A stretch of 11,956 bases of DNA from Methanosarcinales archaeon (GTDB lineage Archaea; Halobacteriota; Methanosarcinia; Methanosarcinales; Methanogasteraceae). A program made the translations under genes and the position numbers. Shown here piece after piece: positions 1 to 6,036 of the stretch. Where the stretch lies: NCBI GenBank assembly GCA_030606635.1, contig JAUWGA010000037.1:1-11956 (forward strand), written 5' to 3'. Positions within the stretch are counted from its first letter, which is position 1. Each line of letters begins with the position of its first letter. A model generated the notes under the pieces. The model did no database searches, was not told the origin of the DNA, and saw nothing but the letters and a program-made list of their open reading frames with translations.

Positions 1-188
1 TATATGATAGCGCACCATGGAATCCCGACGATGAGCAGTATCGTCCACATGCGCTTTGGATTCGGCATCTCGGTGTGAAATTCGGATTCATGACGCTTCA
101 AGCAGTCCATCAGCATAACAGCCCAGAACCCAAATAACAGCGCTACTACTGCTACGATGCTGTATATCTGGGTCGGGATCTCGCTCAT
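1..188 (-). CDS. Small membrane protein, PLDc_N-like, C-terminus cut by window edge
   Basis: The first 62 codons of a minus-strand gene are visible; the rest lies beyond base 1. The start ATG (188-186) overlaps the TGA of the upstream winged-helix gene as ATGA, so translation is probably coupled. The product begins with a hydrophobic segment (about residues 9-28), followed by MDCLKRH, an acidic/polar loop, NPKRMW and a second hydrophobic segment (about 47-62) containing GIP and a tyrosine near the visible end. Two membrane helices with D...R in the loop and K..W before helix 2 fit the phospholipase D-nuclease N-terminal (PLDc_N) membrane family. Some members of that family are free-standing two-helix proteins of unknown function. 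The family call is pattern recognition on a partial sequence. Expression as the last visible cistron of the mch row is inferred from spacing. Confidence 0.6.
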   Translation of the reverse strand, partial: MSEIPTQIYSIVAVVALLFGFWAVMLMDCLKRHESEFHTEMPNPKRMWTILLIVGIPWCAII

Positions 189-517
189 AAACTCACGCCC
201 AGTGCCCTAACCCACTTGTTCAGCCGGGCGCATCGGGCAGGATCGCATTCATCGATGCATCCGACACACGGATCAAACTTCCCTCCCGCTATCAGCAGTT
301 CATATTTCCTTACTCCGCCTGTGAACCTTAGCAGGTATGTCCGGACGCTGCCTGTCGTCACCAGTTCGCGCCCAACAAATTTTGCATCCAGCAGTGTGCG
401 GACGATGCGCGCACATCTCCTGCCGTCGACCCCGAGTTCCAGCCGCAGCTGGTTCTGCAATATTCCGTCTTTGCCGCGACGTATCAATCCAAGTGCGCGC
501 TCTTCGATCTCTTCCAT
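185..517 (-). CDS. Winged-helix transcriptional regulator-like protein with C-terminal four-cysteine motif
   Basis: The protein has 110 residues. Residues about 4-65 look like a winged helix-turn-helix: a first helix, an ILQNQLRLEL helix, a recognition-type helix with RRCARIVRTL, and a basic wing ending in RTYLL. The C-terminal part carries Cys84, Cys87, Cys91 and Cys96 (C-x2-C-x3-C-x4-C), enough to bind zinc or an Fe-S cluster. That suggests a DNA-binding protein whose activity could depend on metal or redox state (inference). The start at ATG 517 is preferred because GGAG lies 9 bases upstream; a TTG one codon earlier (520) is possible. The gene begins 18 bases after the end of lsm and overlaps the following membrane-protein gene by 4 bases, so it lies inside the mch transcription unit. 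I cannot assign a named family beyond MarR/Lrp-type winged helix. Confidence 0.75.
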   Translation of the reverse strand: MEEIEERALGLIRRGKDGILQNQLRLELGVDGRRCARIVRTLLDAKFVGRELVTTGSVRTYLLRFTGGVRKYELLIAGGKFDPCVGCIDECDPARCARLNKWVRALGVSL

Positions 518-535
518 CAAACGCCATCTCCGTTT

Positions 536-757
536 TTATTCGACCGGGACGATTAGAATGATATTATTGCCCCGAAGGACGACCGATCCGAGGGAACGGA
601 GCCGCTCCCCGTCAGCAATCTCCACGGTATCCAGCAGATGCAGATTCAGATAGTCGTCCACGCTCTCGAGTTCGCCCTCGAGAAGGTGCACATCGCCTTT
701 CATCTCAACCTGTACTCTGGATCCGATCATGCTCTGAACTTTCTTTGTTGGAAACAA
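536..757 (-). CDS. Archaeal Sm-like RNA-binding protein (SmAP/LSm)
   Basis: The product is a 73-residue LSm protein. The Sm1 motif is visible at about residues 14-42 (RVQVEMKGD, then GELESVDDYLNLHL, with the conserved D-x-x-x-N-like core) and the Sm2 motif near residue 60 (SVVLRGNN). Archaeal SmAPs form hexameric or heptameric rings that bind U-rich RNA and associate with tRNA and RNA-processing factors. The start is TTG at 757: AGAGGAG sits 5 bases upstream, and an internal ATG (residue 10) would cut off the N-terminal helix typical of the fold. The gene follows mch after 16 bases and precedes the winged-helix gene by 18 bases. In many euryarchaea lsm is paired with rpl37e; no rpl37e is present here. 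Family identification is firm; RNA targets cannot be inferred. Confidence 0.93.
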   Translation of the reverse strand: MFPTKKVQSMIGSRVQVEMKGDVHLLEGELESVDDYLNLHLLDTVEIADGERLRSLGSVVLRGNNIILIVPVE

Positions 758-773
758 GATAACTCCTCTTTAA

Positions 774-1724
774 TTAAATTCCGCTAATTTCGTATGATTC
801 GAGGATCACTTCCTCGCTCGGATACCCTGTGTGGTATGTCTTTCCGGTATCGAGATCGTTGACCGTGATCTCGGCTGGCGCAAATATGTCCATCTCGATC
901 CTGGAAAAGTCGTATCCTGCGCACTCAAATGTCTTGTAAAACGGCTTGCCATAGTCCTGCGAGGTCCTGGCAGGCACCTGTTTGAAGATCTCCTCCTCAA
1001 ATCCCCTGGTGGCAAGCACCACCGATCCATAGTAGATGATGCTGTCGTTTGTCGCGCCTATCGCACGCATCTCGTCAAGCATCACCGGAGCGATCGGCGC
1101 GGTTCCTACTGCACGCTCTATCTTTCTCGTATCAAATCCGAGATCATCCAGCCTGCGGATCGCAGTCTCGATCACGCGCCCTGATACCTGCACCGACCCA
1201 ACGATGCACGCGGTCGGCGCAACCAGTGCAAAGACATCCGTGGTAGCGACCCCGCAGCTATCAGCGATGAACTGCATAACCTCATCGTCTGGCAGTTTGT
1301 TCGATTCGAGCACGATGACCGCGCAGTCGGCATCGTCATGATATGCGATCCTCTCAAAGAGTGCTGCCGGCTTCTGCGAAAGTGCGCGCGCAGGTCCTGA
1401 GCCCATCGCAACATACGTCCCGACACAGATCTGCCAGCCTGCAGTCTGTGAGCCAAGAGATGCGATGCAGGGATGATCAGTAACGACACCAACGAATGCA
1501 AGCGGAACGTTACCGACGCTTCGCATGCAGAGTGTTGCCGTCCCAAGCCCGCCCATACATACATCAGTAAATGCAAGCCCGGCTTCATAGCTCCCTGCCA
1601 CCTCAACACCACAATCGATGACCGTAGCGCCATTGTCAAGCGTGTGCGCTTTGATCTTGAACTCCTCGCTTAAGTCGATCATCTCTTCCACGATGTCCAG
1701 TGCAGTCTCGTTCACAGATAGCAT
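774..1724 (-). CDS. mch: Methenyl-tetrahydromethanopterin cyclohydrolase
   Basis: Mch (EC 3.5.4.27) interconverts 5-formyl- and 5,10-methenyl-tetrahydromethanopterin in the cytoplasm, a central C1 step of methanogenesis and its reversal. The 316-residue length matches the family. Family signatures read here include NETALDIVEEM near the start, DNGATVIDCGVEVAGSYEAG, GVVTDHPCIASLGSQ, MGSGPARAL, DDADCAVIVLE, VAPTACIVGSVQVSGR, GATNDSIIYYGSV and SRDYGKPF-like SQDYGKPF. A GTG three codons upstream (1733) gives a longer frame, but ATG 1724 is preferred: GGAG lies 8 bases before it and family members begin M-[LI]-SVNE. The gene lies 53 bases downstream of tRNA-Gln on the same strand and heads the row mch-lsm-winged helix-membrane protein with short gaps. 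No key residue appears missing. Confidence 0.97.
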   Translation of the reverse strand: MLSVNETALDIVEEMIDLSEEFKIKAHTLDNGATVIDCGVEVAGSYEAGLAFTDVCMGGLGTATLCMRSVGNVPLAFVGVVTDHPCIASLGSQTAGWQICVGTYVAMGSGPARALSQKPAALFERIAYHDDADCAVIVLESNKLPDDEVMQFIADSCGVATTDVFALVAPTACIVGSVQVSGRVIETAIRRLDDLGFDTRKIERAVGTAPIAPVMLDEMRAIGATNDSIIYYGSVVLATRGFEEEIFKQVPARTSQDYGKPFYKTFECAGYDFSRIEMDIFAPAEITVNDLDTGKTYHTGYPSEEVILESYEISGI

Positions 1725-1750
1725 ATCAGTCACTCCGCGATATTATACAG

Positions 1751-1770
1751 TACAATCATATAATCATATC
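1751..1770 (-). promoter_or_regulatory. Possible mch promoter region
   Basis: The gap between tRNA-Gln and mch is A/T-rich on the minus strand and contains GATTATATGATT about 35-45 bases before the mch ATG, compatible with a TATA box and a short leader carrying the GGAG site. Read-through from the tRNA promoter cannot be excluded. Confidence 0.35.
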
Positions 1771-1777
1771 GCTTGGA

Positions 1778-1850
1778 TAGCCCCGGGCGGATTTGAACCG
1801 CCGTCGCAGGTTCCAAGGACCTGCAGGCTTGACCGCTACCCTACGGGGCT
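1778..1850 (-). tRNA. tRNA-Gln (anticodon UUG), with C at position 33
   Basis: The minus strand folds as a full cloverleaf: acceptor AGCCCCG/CGGGGCT, a D arm with A14 and GG18-19, anticodon stem CAGGT/ACCTG with loop CCTTGGA, a four-base variable loop, and T arm GGCGG/CCGCC with loop TTCAAAT. The discriminator base is A (1778), and no CCA is encoded. The anticodon in the standard place is TTG, and A1-U72 plus A73 fit archaeal tRNA-Gln. Position 33, almost always U in elongator tRNAs, reads C here. The D stem contains two G-U type pairs (10-25 and 13-22). No intron is needed for the fold. A single sequencing error at position 33 would also explain the oddity. Confidence 0.93.
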
Positions 1851-1882
1851 TGTGTGGCTATAACTTATAGATTGTACGAGGA

Positions 1883-1890
1883 TATATTAA
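1883..1890 (-). promoter_or_regulatory. TATA box for tRNA-Gln
   Basis: TTAATATA on the minus strand lies 33-40 bases before the tRNA 5' end, which places initiation a few bases ahead of the mature tRNA, as usual for archaeal tRNA genes. Confidence 0.5.
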
Positions 1891-1999
1891 GGTGGTATGT
1901 CGGATGCGGAAGTGGATGGTACGACCGCACTTTTCGGTACTATCCTGATCTTGGTGTATAGTAGGGTACAGGTTCTTTTATTTTCATTAACTATTCCGG

Positions 2000-2017
2000 A
2001 GTAGGGCACTGCCTACT
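2000..2017. promoter_or_regulatory. Inverted repeat directly upstream of the sppA TATA box
   Basis: AGTAGG and CCTACT form a perfect 6-base inverted repeat around a GCACTG spacer, ending 10 bases before the putative TATA box. A related half-site, AGTAGGGTACA, occurs 40 bases upstream at 1960-1970. A second imperfect inverted repeat, GGATGGTAC/GTACTATCC, lies at 1914-1945. The position suits an archaeal regulator-binding site, but no known operator is recognised. Confidence 0.3.
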
Positions 2018-2027
2018 TTTCAGAACG

Positions 2028-2035
2028 CTTTTAAT
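2028..2035 (+). promoter_or_regulatory. TATA box for the SppA gene
   Basis: The octamer CTTTTAAT (2028-2035), continuing into AC, lies 24-31 bases before the ATG at 2059. Initiation would then fall at or next to the start codon. No Shine-Dalgarno sequence precedes that ATG, so a leaderless transcript is likely. Confidence 0.5.
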
Positions 2036-2058
2036 ACCGCACAACCCATAGAGTAACG

Positions 2059-3282
2059 ATGACAGAGCAGGAGCACGCAGATAGCGCGAAAACGGAGAGA
2101 TCTGACATGGATGATAAAAACGTGCAGATTGAGGCGTCGATCGAGGATAGGGCGGATCGGGAGAGTCGGATCGATGATGGATACCTCGGCACCAATACGT
2201 CACCCCAACCCATCCCCGCGCCGCTATCAACGCCCCAAACGCCCCCGCCACACTCACCGCCTCCGCAGACACATGTCCCGCCGGTATCGCCCACTCCGCC
2301 GCCGAAAGGAGGTTCATCAAGAGGATTCTTCGTCTACATTGCGATCGTGCTCTCGCTGATACTGATCATTGGAGTGAGTCTTGCAGTGATCTTTGGTGGC
2401 GTTGATCTGCACGGCGTCTATACCGACAAAGATCAGGTTGCAGTGATCTATGTACAAGGAATTATGATTACAGGCGGAATACCTGATGGATTCGGGGTTT
2501 CAACATCAGAAAGCGTCTGCAAGTACTTGAGACTTGCAGCAGACGACAATAATGTAAAAGCAATCGTTCTGCGGGTAAATAGCCCAGGCGGCTCGGTAGC
2601 AGCATCGCAGGAGATCAAAAGGGAGATTGAGAAGGCGAAAGAGAAGAAGCCGGTGGTGATCTCGATGGGCGATGTAGCTGCAAGCGCTGCATACCACATC
2701 TCAGCGTCTTCCGACCGGATCGTTGCGAATCCAGGCACCATCACAGGCAGCATCGGCGTGATATGGGTCTTTGAGAACAAGAGCGGATACTACGACGAGG
2801 AAGGGATTGAGCACTGGGTTGCAAAATCCGGGGAATTTAAGGATATGGGCGCTGACTGGAGAAACCTGACTGCGGACGAGCAGACGTATGCCGATGAAGT
2901 CGTGATGGAGGTCTTCTCAATGTTTGTGGACGATGTCGCTGCCGGCAGGAACATGACCAGGGAAGAGGTGCTGAACCTGTCAGATGGACGGATATATACC
3001 GGTGCGGCGGCTATGGATCTCGGTCTGGTGGATGAGACTGGCAATATGTATGATGCCATCGATATAGCAGCAGAACTCGGAAATATCACAGGAGATCCCA
3101 CGATCACGTATATGAACAAACCATCGCTCTCCCAGTTGTTATTCGGAAGCGAAGAAAGTATGGAAGATATCAGTCGGCATAAAGTCCCTGGCTTTCCTGA
3201 TTTAGTACGATCTGCTCGACCGTGCCTATATGGATTGTACATGCCTGGCCAGGTCGCTGTGCATGCCGGAAGTCATAAGTGA
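2059..3282 (+). CDS. sppA: Membrane-anchored signal peptide peptidase-like protease, S49 family (SppA type)
   Basis: The product has 407 residues. Residues 1-85 are hydrophilic and presumably cytoplasmic, with a proline-rich tract at about 49-83; one membrane helix follows (about 90-113), then an S49 protease domain outside the membrane. The Ser/Lys dyad is visible: Ser209 in GDVAASAAY and Lys261 in SGEFKDMG. Other S49 marks are YVQGIM, VLRVNSPGGSV and NPGTITGSIGV. The family degrades remnant signal peptides and other membrane-associated peptides. The start at 2059 fits a TATA box for a leaderless message; an alternative ATG at 2107, with GGAG 9 bases before it, would shorten the tail by 16 residues. 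The last 37 codons overlap a gene on the other strand (stop at 3170), an unusual antisense overlap, and this C-terminus after LFGSEES may not be conserved. Confidence 0.92.
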   Translation: MTEQEHADSAKTERSDMDDKNVQIEASIEDRADRESRIDDGYLGTNTSPQPIPAPLSTPQTPPPHSPPPQTHVPPVSPTPPPKGGSSRGFFVYIAIVLSLILIIGVSLAVIFGGVDLHGVYTDKDQVAVIYVQGIMITGGIPDGFGVSTSESVCKYLRLAADDNNVKAIVLRVNSPGGSVAASQEIKREIEKAKEKKPVVISMGDVAASAAYHISASSDRIVANPGTITGSIGVIWVFENKSGYYDEEGIEHWVAKSGEFKDMGADWRNLTADEQTYADEVVMEVFSMFVDDVAAGRNMTREEVLNLSDGRIYTGAAAMDLGLVDETGNMYDAIDIAAELGNITGDPTITYMNKPSLSQLLFGSEESMEDISRHKVPGFPDLVRSARPCLYGLYMPGQVAVHAGSHK

Positions 3283-3694
3283 GGGACTCGCTCTGCGAGC
3301 ATACGCATTCGATCACCTGTAGCAGTACGATCGCCTCGGCACATCCCTTGACCATCCCGATTTTCTTATCCACGATCTGGCACGCATCCCGAAATGGACA
3401 GGTGCTGCCGATCTCAAGCCGGACAGCACCACCCGGTGCCGTGGTTATGCAAAAGTCGTGCACATCCGGGGTGAACTCTGTGAAATAGTGGATCGCATCC
3501 TCTGGACGGTCAAACCTGCGCGACATATCCATGCCCAACTCCTGCATCCGGATCAGGGTCGCCTCTCTGATGATCGGGTCAAAGAGCACGCGCGCGTCTC
3601 GGAATCGCTGATACGATACCTTCGCCACGGCTGCAACCAGCGCATTACAGGATAATCCTCTGGGATTTGTGCACTCGGTTTCATTCATACACAT
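3170..3694 (-). CDS. Unrecognised cysteine-rich protein
   Basis: The protein has 174 residues from ATG 3694; a GTG at 3703 and an ATG at 3688 are alternatives. I do not recognise the family with confidence. There are nine cysteines in this reading, including CTNPRGLSC near the start, STCPFRDAC and CAEA in the middle, CVC, and a final GQACTIHIG. Two halves are apparent: a helical part with FDPIIREATLIRMQELG, then a compact beta-rich part with conserved-looking glycines and cysteines. The C-terminal pattern (CPF...C, C...VLL, GQ-x-C-x-I) is loosely like small V4R-type ligand-binding domains, which is only a fold-level impression. A TATA-like TTTATACATA lies at 3711-3720, placing initiation near 3690, so the message may be leaderless. 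The last 113 bases overlap the 3' end of sppA; codon use here looks at least as natural as in sppA. Confidence 0.72.
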   Translation of the reverse strand: MCMNETECTNPRGLSCNALVAAVAKVSYQRFRDARVLFDPIIREATLIRMQELGMDMSRRFDRPEDAIHYFTEFTPDVHDFCITTAPGGAVRLEIGSTCPFRDACQIVDKKIGMVKGCAEAIVLLQVIECVCSQSESLTYDFRHAQRPGQACTIHIGTVEQIVLNQESQGLYAD

Positions 3695-3710
3695 CAACCC
3701 CACACTTACC

Positions 3711-3720
3711 TATGTATAAA
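3711..3720 (-). promoter_or_regulatory. TATA box for the cysteine-rich gene
   Basis: TTTATACATA on the minus strand is centred about 22 bases before ATG 3694 and about 28 before ATG 3688, consistent with a leaderless start at one of these. Confidence 0.45.
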
Positions 3721-3769
3721 ACTTCTCATCGATCATAAATATTGGGGCAAATCGGGGGCTATGATTGTG

Positions 3770-3815
3770 AAGTTACCCGGGGTGGCGGGGCTTATTTTAA
3801 GTGACGCCCCATGCC
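3770..3815. repeat. G/C-rich palindromic intergenic element, copy 1
   Basis: AAGTTACCCGGGGT (3770-3783) is followed by GGGGC / GCCCC around a 14-base A/T-rich loop (3787-3810), with outer GGGG / CCCC extending it. The element lies just past the tgtA stop and could form a hairpin in the tgtA 3' untranslated region. A closely related motif is found at 7150-7176. The role is unknown; a 3'-end hairpin or protein-binding site are both possible. Confidence 0.45.
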
Positions 3816-3821
3816 CCGCAA

Positions 3822-5312
3822 TCATTTATTGCTGGATAAAATCTCCCCGACGTTCGGACAATCCCCAATCTCTGCAATGAGTGGATGCTTCCATTCGCAG
3901 ACGACCGTAAACCTTGCGTCGGGATTCTGTCGGATCAGGCGAAGCACGTTTCCGAGCGCAACCGAAGCCGCCTCGTAATCCGGTTCTGACGACTCAAGCA
4001 CCTCTGCATTGAACGGATACGTCTCGCCAAGTTCCACAGGATACGCACCAAACGGCGCTTTCAGATTGAGCACATGATCGAACCGGTCCGCCTCCCCCCT
4101 AACTTTCCGTGTGCGAATGAGCACGTTTCCATCCAGATCGAACCGGTCGAGCCGCTCACCAAACCTGCGCACCTCTGCCCGGTATGCGGATTCGCTCCCG
4201 CAGTAGAAGAACGTCGACTTCTGGATCGGATCGAACCTCTCGATCCAGTCTGTATGACGGATGGCACACTTGAGCCCGTCGAGCAGTCTCGGATGCGCGC
4301 TGCACCTGCGCTCGACGAGCTCCCAGAGGTTGCCCTCGATGATGCACTGCTTTATGAGACGGATCTCCTCAAACGTCGCATACAGGTTGTGCTCTGCAAG
4401 AGAAATGTGGTTTCCGCTTGCAAATTCGTCCCTCAACTCATCTGCGGTATGCGATGTGCATACAGGGCAGGAACATGGGAGATACTTAAGATCAGCCAGA
4501 TGATACGTCCCGTCAGCGGTGAGATACCGCCCGTCCCTCGCATAGAGCGCATACGCTGCCGAATCGAAGAGATCGCAGCCAAGCGCGACCGCAAGCGCAA
4601 ACATCGCAGGATGTCCTGCGCCAAAGAGATGGACAGGCGCAGCCGGAGAGAGTCCTTTCTTCGACGCCACGATCACATCCACCACATCAGCGAACCGGTA
4701 GTTCACAAGCAGCGGCACAACCGCACCTATCGGGTAGACGTCGAAGCCGATTTTGGAGAGCGAGCGTGCGCATTCGTACCGCAAGTCCGGGTGGGTCGAT
4801 CCCTGCACGGTGCCTGCAAGGAGCATCGAGCCAGCCAGCCCGTCTGAGCCCATAAGCCGGTGTGCCGCCTCGCACCTCTCAATCGTCGTCTTCATCTCTG
4901 ACCCGGCGCGTTCACGCGGCACATCAGGCGGCGTCGGGATGTCGAGCGGTACACCGATGTCAGAGCCGATCATCTGCTGGAAGCGGACGATCTCCTCTGA
5001 TGAAACATCGATGTCGTGGTATACTGATAGCTGGTACGATCCCGAATCGGTCATGATCGCGCCATCGAAATCGAGCAGGGAGTGCACGCCCCAGTCCAGT
5101 GCATGTTCTTTCAGTTCGGGGTTCTGGTAGATGATGTATGCATTTGTGATCACGACCTCTGCCCCGAATTTCGTGAGTTCGGACGCGGGTATCATCCGTA
5201 TGTTCGGGTTTACCACAGGCATGACTGTCGGGGTCTCGATTCTCCCGTGCTTGGTATACAATCTCCCGATCCTGCCTGCTGAGTCCTTGTGTGTGATCTC
5301 GAAGTGGGACAT
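3822..5312 (-). CDS. tgtA: Archaeosine tRNA-guanine transglycosylase, catalytic part without PUA domain
   Basis: ArcTGT exchanges guanine-15 in the D loop of archaeal tRNAs for preQ0, the first tRNA-bound step to archaeosine. The 496-residue protein shows the TIM-barrel catalytic domain (about 1-350) with Asp89 in MTDSGSYQ (acid/base) and Asp250 in CDLFDSAAYALYAR (nucleophile by alignment to the family). The structural zinc site is C280-x-C282-x2-C285 and H308. A C1-type domain follows (about 360-496). Full-length ArcTGT of about 580 residues carries C-terminal C2 and PUA domains; this protein stops before them, so the PUA part is either encoded by a separate gene, as in many methanogens, or absent. 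The start ATG 5312 has no good Shine-Dalgarno sequence. The gene is divergent from the zinc-ribbon gene (134-base gap) and stands alone. Confidence 0.96.
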   Translation of the reverse strand: MSHFEITHKDSAGRIGRLYTKHGRIETPTVMPVVNPNIRMIPASELTKFGAEVVITNAYIIYQNPELKEHALDWGVHSLLDFDGAIMTDSGSYQLSVYHDIDVSSEEIVRFQQMIGSDIGVPLDIPTPPDVPRERAGSEMKTTIERCEAAHRLMGSDGLAGSMLLAGTVQGSTHPDLRYECARSLSKIGFDVYPIGAVVPLLVNYRFADVVDVIVASKKGLSPAAPVHLFGAGHPAMFALAVALGCDLFDSAAYALYARDGRYLTADGTYHLADLKYLPCSCPVCTSHTADELRDEFASGNHISLAEHNLYATFEEIRLIKQCIIEGNLWELVERRCSAHPRLLDGLKCAIRHTDWIERFDPIQKSTFFYCGSESAYRAEVRRFGERLDRFDLDGNVLIRTRKVRGEADRFDHVLNLKAPFGAYPVELGETYPFNAEVLESSEPDYEAASVALGNVLRLIRQNPDARFTVVCEWKHPLIAEIGDCPNVGEILSSNK

Positions 5313-5413
5313 AATAGTGGTTCGTCTATCGTTAAACGTCTTATCTTCTCCTGCGCCCGGATCTAAAATAGTCTCCGGATCAGGGACGGCAGGATATGGA
5401 GCGTGAACAGCAA

Positions 5414-5419
5414 GTTTAA
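5414..5419 (+). promoter_or_regulatory. Possible TATA box for the zinc-ribbon gene
   Basis: AAGTTTAATC is centred about 30 bases before the ATG at 5447. There is no clear Shine-Dalgarno sequence, so a leaderless message is plausible. The same 134-base region must hold the tgtA promoter, where no convincing box is visible. Confidence 0.35.
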
Positions 5420-5446
5420 TCCCGTATCCCGCATCATGTCATCATC

Positions 5447-5641
5447 ATGCCTGAACCACCGACCCTGCGATGTGAATGCGGCGCGCTGACTGTGCCAACG
5501 ACTCTCAACCGATACGGTAGAGATGTGAGTGGATCGCAGTGCCCGGTTTGCGGCAAAATTTACGTGAATGCCGATGAGTTCAACCGCGCACTCGAATCGT
5601 GGGTCGCGAAACAGTGCTGCCGATCTGACAAGCCCTGCTAG
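5447..5641 (+). CDS. Small zinc-ribbon protein
   Basis: The protein has 64 residues. Cys9 and Cys11 (CEC) pair with Cys32 and Cys35 (CPVCG), which resembles a small treble-clef or zinc-ribbon fold. Two further cysteines (57-58) and the C-terminal Cys64 lie in the tail. Proteins of this type are common in methanogens and mostly uncharacterised; roles in nucleic-acid or protein binding are only inference. The reading frame has a TATA-like site at a suitable distance and a composition similar to its neighbours. Its TAG stop is 3 bases from the TAA of rps11 on the other strand, so the two genes are tail to tail with almost no room for terminators. It occupies the place where rpoD would be expected in the conserved archaeal rps13-rps4-rps11 cluster, but in the opposite direction. 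Confidence 0.8.
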   Translation: MPEPPTLRCECGALTVPTTLNRYGRDVSGSQCPVCGKIYVNADEFNRALESWVAKQCCRSDKPC

Positions 5642-5644
5642 ATA

Positions 5645-6034
5645 TTAGATTCGTCTGCCACGCCGTCCGCCCTTTGCCATGGTGCCGTCGTGCGCCAGCG
5701 GTGTCACATCCTCGATCTTTCCGATGCGTATCCCGGCTCTCGCGAAAGCACGTACAGCCGCCTGCGCGCCCGGTCCAGGACTTCGCTGCTTGTTGCCGCC
5801 CGGCGCCCTGATCTTGATGTGCACGCCTGTAAATCCTTTATCCTTCAATTGATCCACTATCTGACCGACGATCTGCATTGCGATGTACGGGGATCCCTCG
5901 TCCCGCGCCACCTTGGTGACCATGCCGCCTGATGACTTTGCGATAGTCTCAGCCCCGGTCATGTCGGTGACCGTGATCAGTGTATTGTTAAACGATGAAT
6001 GTATGTTCGCAACAGCCCATTTCTGCTCTACCAT
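5645..6034 (-). CDS. rps11: 30S ribosomal protein uS11
   Basis: uS11 is part of the small-subunit platform and binds 16S rRNA near the mRNA exit region. The sequence shows the family pattern throughout: ANIHSSFNNTLITVTD near the start, GGMVTKVARDE, PYIAMQIVGQIVDQ, IKIRAPGGNKQRSPGPGAQAA, and a basic tail DGTMAKGGRRGRRI. The length is 129 residues. An ATG two codons earlier (6040) overlaps the rps4 stop as ATGA, but AAGGAGG lies only 1 base before it and 7 bases before ATG 6034, so the latter is chosen. It is the last gene of the rps13-rps4-rps11 operon here; rpoD, rpl18e, rpl13 and rps9, which usually follow in archaea, are not present. Confidence 0.97.
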   Translation of the reverse strand: MVEQKWAVANIHSSFNNTLITVTDMTGAETIAKSSGGMVTKVARDEGSPYIAMQIVGQIVDQLKDKGFTGVHIKIRAPGGNKQRSPGPGAQAAVRAFARAGIRIGKIEDVTPLAHDGTMAKGGRRGRRI

Positions 6035-6036
6035 CT

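Noticed and set aside
216..653. 145-codon plus-strand open frame opposite the winged-helix and lsm genes
   Set aside because: It is Ser/Arg-rich with no domain, and is antisense to two well-supported genes with Shine-Dalgarno sites.
1172..1639. 155-codon open frame in another minus-strand frame inside mch
   Set aside because: It overlaps conserved mch coding sequence completely, and its Arg/Ser/Leu-rich product looks like an out-of-frame translation.
3777..3790. tRNA fragment resembling the 5' part of tRNA-Ser (CGGGGTGGC)
   Set aside because: The match is only nine G/C-rich bases with no further cloverleaf structure; probably chance.
4074..4847. 257-codon plus-strand open frame opposite tgtA
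   Set aside because: It lies wholly within tgtA, whose family, catalytic residues and zinc site are clear; the product has no recognisable domain.
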